Assembly: GCF_030272615.1 (NCBI RefSeq)
Contig: NC_081411.1
Coordinates: forward strand, 187,987,949-188,051,948
Length of the DNA stretch: 64,000 nt
Source of the DNA: Cryptomeria japonica
Taxonomy: Eukaryota > Streptophyta > Pinopsida > Cupressales > Cupressaceae
Direction of reading: 5' to 3'
Positions 59,250 through 64,000 of this stretch are shown piece by piece. The notes under the pieces are model-generated. The model was not told the origin of the DNA. It was given only the letters and a program-made list of their open reading frames with translations, and ran no database searches. The stretch's first letter is position 1. Every line of letters starts with the position of its first letter. A program made the position numbers and the translations under genes.

Positions 59250-60302
59250 TGTTAGGTCCCGAGAACAACTGAGAGGGGGGATGGTGAATCAGCTGTCAAA
59301 TAGATTCAAACCAAAACAACTTAACCAACTTTAATGCTTAATACCGGTAAACCAATCTTGTGTGCCGATAGATAGTTTTATCAGTTAATTACAATATCGG
59401 TAAAGATTAATGCATGAAACAAAAAGACAATAACATACACAACACATAACACTAGCATTTGTACATGGAAACCCTATAAGGGGAAAAACCATGGTGGGAA
59501 ACCTTAACCACAATTAGATGATACTACTACAGATAGTATGTGTATAAAAATGGGGTCTACACATGCAAAAAGGCCAAGCGCCTAAACCTCACTACTCAAA
59601 CACAAATAGGGGTCACACTGACTACAATTGGATGGTTAAATCCAATAAGGATGTACTGCTCAAAATAGCATCTTACTATGCTGGATTCAGTACCAGTGTA
59701 GTTCTAATTGTCTAAAAAAACCTCCTTCAACCTTCAAATGATATCTGCATGTATAGCTCTACTTATTCTCACATATACCTTCACACAATTTATTTTTGCA
59801 TTCCACACTTGATCTTACAAATAAGATCTTACATTTATATCATAACCTAAGACCAATTTTAGTAGGTCACCTCTACAGATATTACAATAAAATCATTTTA
59901 CAAATAAAACAATGTCTGATACTATAACCGATTCAACATGTCATCTCAATGCAATTACTACATTAATAAAACATCTCTATAGTGTGTCGTGCTGATCTAG
60001 AATAGATAAGCCTATCGGTGAATGATCTGGACCTATTTGCCAGTAACAACAAATTTGCAAATATGAATATGCCAATGAAAAAATCTCTAAGACAAAGTGT
60101 CCAAATGATGTCTTCAACATAACCAGGTGTTTTCCATGCCATTTCAGGTGCCAGTGAACATTATATCCTGTGGGTGTACCAGATACCGATGACTATGCAT
60201 AAGTCGCTTGCCGGTAAACATTTCTAATTCTTCAAAGTGCCAGAGTTGATAAGTGATAGTAGGTGTTGACATTAATGACAAAACCATACCAAAATACCAA
60301 CA
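59250..60302 (-). repeat. Copia D 3' LTR (1053 bp)
   Basis: TGTTAGGTCC to ATACCAACA. Contains GGGGAAAAACCATGGTGGG at about 59480, GGGGTCTACACATGC near 59552 and TTGACATTAATGACAA near 60266. The same layout as the element B LTR but clearly a different subfamily. Confidence 0.85.
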
Positions 60303-60700
60303 ATCTCCCCCTTTGGCATTGATGGAAACACAAGATAGAAAAACCATCAAAGTGCCAAGACAGAAATGCCAAATACCAAAAATCAACAATCTCCCAAAAA
60401 GTGATCATAACTAGAAATCAAAATACAGATATAAACAATCTCTCCCCAAAGTAACAATCTCTCCCCCTGGGAGTGACATGTGTTTTTCTTGAGTTTTTCC
60501 ACACCAATCTCTCCCCCTTTGACATCAAATGTCAAAGCCAATACAAAACCAGATGTAAATACTAAATACCAACAAATTCAGTATACCAACTACTCCCCCT
60601 GAGAAGTAGCCTCCTTGTCAAAGCTAGAATAAAAAAGTTCTCTATTAATTCTACCGGTTGATGACAAACATCAACTATCTAAGTCTCTATCTATGGGGGT
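60303..60700 (-). other. Copia D 3' noncoding region with several purine tracts
   Basis: Terminal PPT (CCAAAGGGGGAGAT, sense) at 60303-60316; further G-rich purine tracts near 60448, 60463, 60503 and 60592. No ORF accepted. Confidence 0.65.
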
Positions 60701-61130
60701 ATGACCCCAAGATGGTCTCTGTGATATTCAAATTTCTCCTTAGGCAAAGGTTTAGTGAAAATATCTGCAATCTACTCTTTAGTATTCACATAAACCAGTT
60801 TTATTTCTTTTGCTTCAACATTCTCCCTTAAAAAAATCAGTTTGATAGAAACATGTTTAGTTTTAGAATGTAATACCAGATTCTTAGATATATCAATTGC
60901 TACAGTGTTGTCATAATAGATAATTATGGGTTCCTTGCATTTTACCTTTATGTCCTTCAACATTTGCTTAAGTCATAATACCTGTGTATAGTTAGTTGCT
61001 ACTGCAACATATTCTGATTCAGTTGTTGATAAAGATGTACAACTTTGTTTCTTACTCAACCAAGAAATTAATCTACTACGAAGAAAAAATGCTCCTCCAG
61101 TGGTGATTTTTCTATCATCCACATCTCCTA
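60701..61130 (-). pseudogene. pol: Copia D RNase H
   Basis: DANWVGDVDDRKITTGGAFF, KKQSCTSLSTTESEYVAVAT, YYDNTVAIDISKN, FLRENVEAKEIKLVYV and ADIFTKPLPKEKFE. The CDN block reads YDN. One frame break at about 60965. Runs into RT without a gap. Confidence 0.87.
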
Positions 61131-62265
61131 CCCAATTTGCATCTGTGTATGCACATAATTCAAAGTTTTCATCTCTAGGATACCATAATCCAAGATTTGT
61201 AGTGCCTTGTAAGTACCAGAAAATCCTTTTTACTGCTGATTCATGATTTTCTCTAGGATTACTCTGAAATCTTGAAACAATGCATACTGCATTCATAATA
61301 TCAGGTCTTGTTTGTTTTAAATATAGTAGGCCTCCTATCATAGATTTGTACCTAGTTGAATTAACAGGTGTAGATTCATCCCTTGGTGATAATTTGTCAT
61401 TTGTAGTCATAGGTGTGCTTACCGGTTTAGAGTTCTCCATTCCAAATTTCATTAGTAACTCCTTCAAGTACTTGGATTGACTCAAGAATATACCTTTATA
61501 AGTCTGTGAAATCTGCAATCCTAAAAAGAATTTTATCTCTCCAATCATAGACATTTCAAATTCTTGTTGCATTTCAATAGAAAAGTCTTTACATAATCCA
61601 TCTTCTCCTCCAAAGATTACATCATCAACAAAAACTTCTATAACCAATATGTCATCATTAGTCACTTTGTAGTATAAGTTGTTGTTAGCATTACCTTTAG
61701 AAAAACAAATCTTCAAAAGATACTTATCCAATCTTGCATTCCAAGCTCTTGGAGCTTGTTTAAACCCATACAAATCTTTCCTTAACCTGCAAACCATATC
61801 TTTGTTATCTGTCAAAGAAAATCCATCAGGTTATTCAATGTAAACTTCTTCTTCAAGATTTCCATTCAGAAATGCACATTTAATATCCATTTGATATACT
61901 TTGTAGTTCTTGTTTGCTGCAAAAGCCAAGAATAATCTGACTGCCTCAATTCTAGCTACCAGTGCAAAGGTTTCATTATAATTAGTTCCTTCTTTTGGAT
62001 AATATCCCTTACACACTAGTCTTGCTTTATTCTTGATTACCTTGCCATCTTCATTAAGTTTGTTTGTAAATACCCATTTTGTTCCTATCACATTTTTGTC
62101 TTTAGGCCAGGGAACTAATGTCCATGTGTTATTTTTCTCAATTTGTTCTAGTTCCTCTTCCATAGCTTTAATCCAGTGTTTATCTTCACATGCCTCATTA
62201 ATTGATGATGGCTCAATTTGAGAAATAAGACATACCTCTTCATTTGGTAGTCTTCCTCTTGTCAT
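61131..62265 (-). pseudogene. pol: Copia D reverse transcriptase
   Basis: GTKWVFTNKLNEDGKVIKNK, ARLVCKGYYPKEGTNYNETF and VYQMDIKCAFLNGNLEEEVY (61831-62265), a stop, then DLYGFKQAPRAWNARLDKYL, VFVDDVIFGGEDG with catalytic DD intact (about 61600-61640), FFLGLQISQTYKG and SMIGGLLYLKQTRPDIM. The 280-codon open frame 60973-61815 spans into RNase H. Best-preserved copia RT in the window. Confidence 0.88.
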
Positions 62266-63200
62266 AACTCCTTTATACTTGTTCCCAATTATCTAAACTT
62301 CAGAGTGATTCAGTCTTACATACTGAGGTGTCTTCGTTTGTTGTTGTTCCTTGGTTATTGTGGAATTTTTAGGTGATATTGATGTAACTGGACCTTCATT
62401 CTGTATGGATGGGTTCAATGTAGGTTCATTTGTTAGAATCTTTATTGCCAGTTCAAAGTCTATATACCCTAAAGTTCCTCTGAATTGTTCATCAATCTTC
62501 ACATTTGTACTCTCAACAATTTTATGTAATCTTTTGTTAAAACATGTATATGCCTTGCTTTTAGATGAATAACCAAGAAATATTCCTTCATCACTTCTAG
62601 GATCAAATTTACCAATATTCTCATCTCTTCTAATATAGCAGTTACTTCCAAATATGCTGAAATATGTAATAGTAGGAGTAATACCAAACCATAGTTGATG
62701 AGGGGTCTTACCAGTTTCTCCTTTGATGTGAACATTGTTGAATGTGTAGAGTGTTGTTCTTACTACCTCTCTCCAATATACATGTGGTAGATTTTCTTTA
62801 GATAACATACTTCTAGCTACATCCAAGATAGTTATGTTTTTTCTTTCAACAACTCCATTCTATTGTGGTGTCCGGGGTGCTGATAATTGTCTTCTGATTC
62901 CATTCACTTCATAGAATGCATTAAATTCCTTAGATGTAAATTATCCTCCTTGATGAGATCTCAGACATTTGATTTTCTTACTGATTTCATTCTCTACCAT
63001 TTCTTTGAATAGTTTGAACTTCCCAAGTGCTTCTAATTTTTCTCAAAGAAAAGTAACCCAACACATTCTAGAGTAGTCATCAATGATTAGCATGAAATAT
63101 ATATCACCTTGTAAAATTTTAGTTCTATTTGGACCACATAAATCAGTATGAATTAGGTCAAAAGCATTATTGGATTTTTCTAGAATACTTTTAAAAGTTT
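62266..63200 (-). pseudogene. pol: Copia D integrase
   Basis: YWREVVRTTLYTFNNV, TPHQLWFG, GSNCYIRRDENIG and SDEGIFLGYSSKSKAY at 62530-62826. Upstream the core is badly broken: RSHQGG (Asp replaced by His) near 62960 and NGVVERKN near 62845. Confidence 0.8.
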
Positions 63201-63520
63201 CTCTAACTTATTTTCCAAATTGACATTTACCTGATTTTGAGGTTTGACAATCTTAGGTAAATCTCTAACTGCTTTAGTAGTACTGATTTTTACCATGCAA
63301 TCAAAATTTACATGATAGAGTCTCTTATGTCATAGCCAACTTTTATCAATATGTGCAATCAAGCATGTCTTTTCACTATTATTCAAATGAAAGATGTTAC
63401 CTCTAGTTTGATTACTAGTTGAAATTTCTAAACCAGTTCTGTTCATAATTTTGCATTTACCATTCTTGAATTATAACTGAAATCGTTTCTCAACTAATTG
63501 ACCAACACTCAAAATATTAT
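63201..63520 (-). pseudogene. pol: Copia D GAG-pre-integrase remnant
   Basis: KRLYHVNFDCMVKISTTKAV, DLPKIVK and upstream NRTGLEIS and GNIFHLNNSEK are GAG-pre-integrase landmarks. The frame stops at 63520 beside ATTAT, the presumed TSD of the next insertion. Confidence 0.72.
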
Positions 63521-64000
63521 TGGTGCAGGGGCACAAGACTAAAATTAATCATTTCCTCTTCAATGAATTTCATGTTTTTGTTTCAAGGTGTTGTAAGGGA
63601 TCTTGGAATCCCATGTTCATGTTTAGTTTTGAGAATAAAGTCCTCATAGTCCAACTTTGTAAGGCCTAGTGGCCTAGGGTGCTTTATAAACCCTATGGTC
63701 AACTATGGTCAAAAGGACTTAGGATGTGTGGGTTTAGTGGTTCAAGTGTACTCTGGTCTAATTAGGTCCAAAATAATATGTTTAGGCTCCTAGGTCTATG
63801 TTTGAAGATAGTTTGTTGGCAAAATACAAAGTTGTCAAAAATTGACAAAATGTTGTCAATATTGGTGAACAACTTTTTGAAAAGTTGTTAAAATCAGTTC
63901 CTAACATTCACAACCACCTTATTTCAGTTGTAAAATGTTGGTATGGCTATATAATGCCTCAAAAAACCAATTTGGAGGGTTGTTGGGGGGATATTGTGAA
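63521..64000. repeat. Start of an LTR-like insertion in copia D
   Basis: TGGTGCAGGGGCAC begins abruptly inside copia D. The first dozen bases match the solo LTR at 47010 (TGGTGCAAGGGCAT). It runs off the window. A TATA-like CTATATAATG lies near 63946. No coding sequence seen. Confidence 0.6.

Larger units (their letters stand above)
59250..63520 (-). mobile_element. Copia D: SIRE-like element, 5' part outside or interrupted
   Basis: 3' LTR, PPT and pol in reverse order (RNase H, RT, integrase, GAG-pre-integrase). It cuts gypsy J and is itself cut at 63521. Gag, the primer site and 5' LTR are not in the window. AGAAT at 59245-59249 is the presumed left TSD. Confidence 0.85.

Overview
The window is plant nuclear DNA made almost entirely of LTR retrotransposons and their decay products. 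I found no host gene, tRNA, rRNA, CRISPR array or prokaryotic signal. The mix (SIRE-like Ty1/copia with very long LTRs, an Athila-like Ty3/gypsy element with a degraded tRNA-Asp primer site, chromodomain gypsy elements and gag-only derivatives) points to a seed plant with a large repeat-rich genome. A gymnosperm is plausible but not proven. Every pol and gag frame carries stops, so these are relics and not active elements.

The apparent jumble resolves into a deep nest, read mainly from target-site duplications (TSDs), primer sites (PBS), polypurine tracts (PPT) and reading frames that resume across each insertion. Level 0 is gypsy J (+, from about 57560 and again beyond the right edge). Gypsy H (+, 51557-~57560, Tekay-like chromovirus) probably sits in J. 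Copia A (-, 1-51556) cuts H. A's own coding sequence survives in three islands (1-3541, 22607-24123, 31869-32060) and its 5' LTR in two (32079-32414, 50291-51556). A was hit by gypsy I (-, 3542-22601, Athila-like), copia G (-, 24129-31863) and copia C (-, 32415-50285). Gypsy I holds element L (-, 11189-19155, a gag-protease-only element with a perfect CCCTT TSD). G holds a solo LTR (25766-26581). C holds element B (-, 36073-44067, TSD GTGAA) and a solo LTR in its 5' LTR (47010-48518). B's 5' LTR holds a plus-strand solo LTR (42318-43848, TSD AGGGG). On the right, copia D (-, 59250-63520) cuts J and is itself cut at 63521 by another LTR-like sequence that leaves the window.

Two reading frames are not explained by gag or pol. 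ORF2 of element B (about 40554 down to 37036, about 1160 codons) replaces pol and encodes an N-terminal globular region, a basic PKKKRKV nuclear-localisation-like motif, a Thr/Glu-rich linker and a C-terminal coiled coil. ORF3 of gypsy I (7214 down to 4800, exactly 805 codons in one frame with about ten stops) lies between integrase and the PPT and has an acidic 9-residue repeat plus a coiled coil. I do not recognise either and these are the best candidates for something undescribed. The decay itself is informative: stops are mostly TAG at sites fitting CAG to TAG, and all five differences between gypsy I's primer site and the tRNA-Asp consensus fall in its three CpGs, as expected of long-term cytosine methylation.
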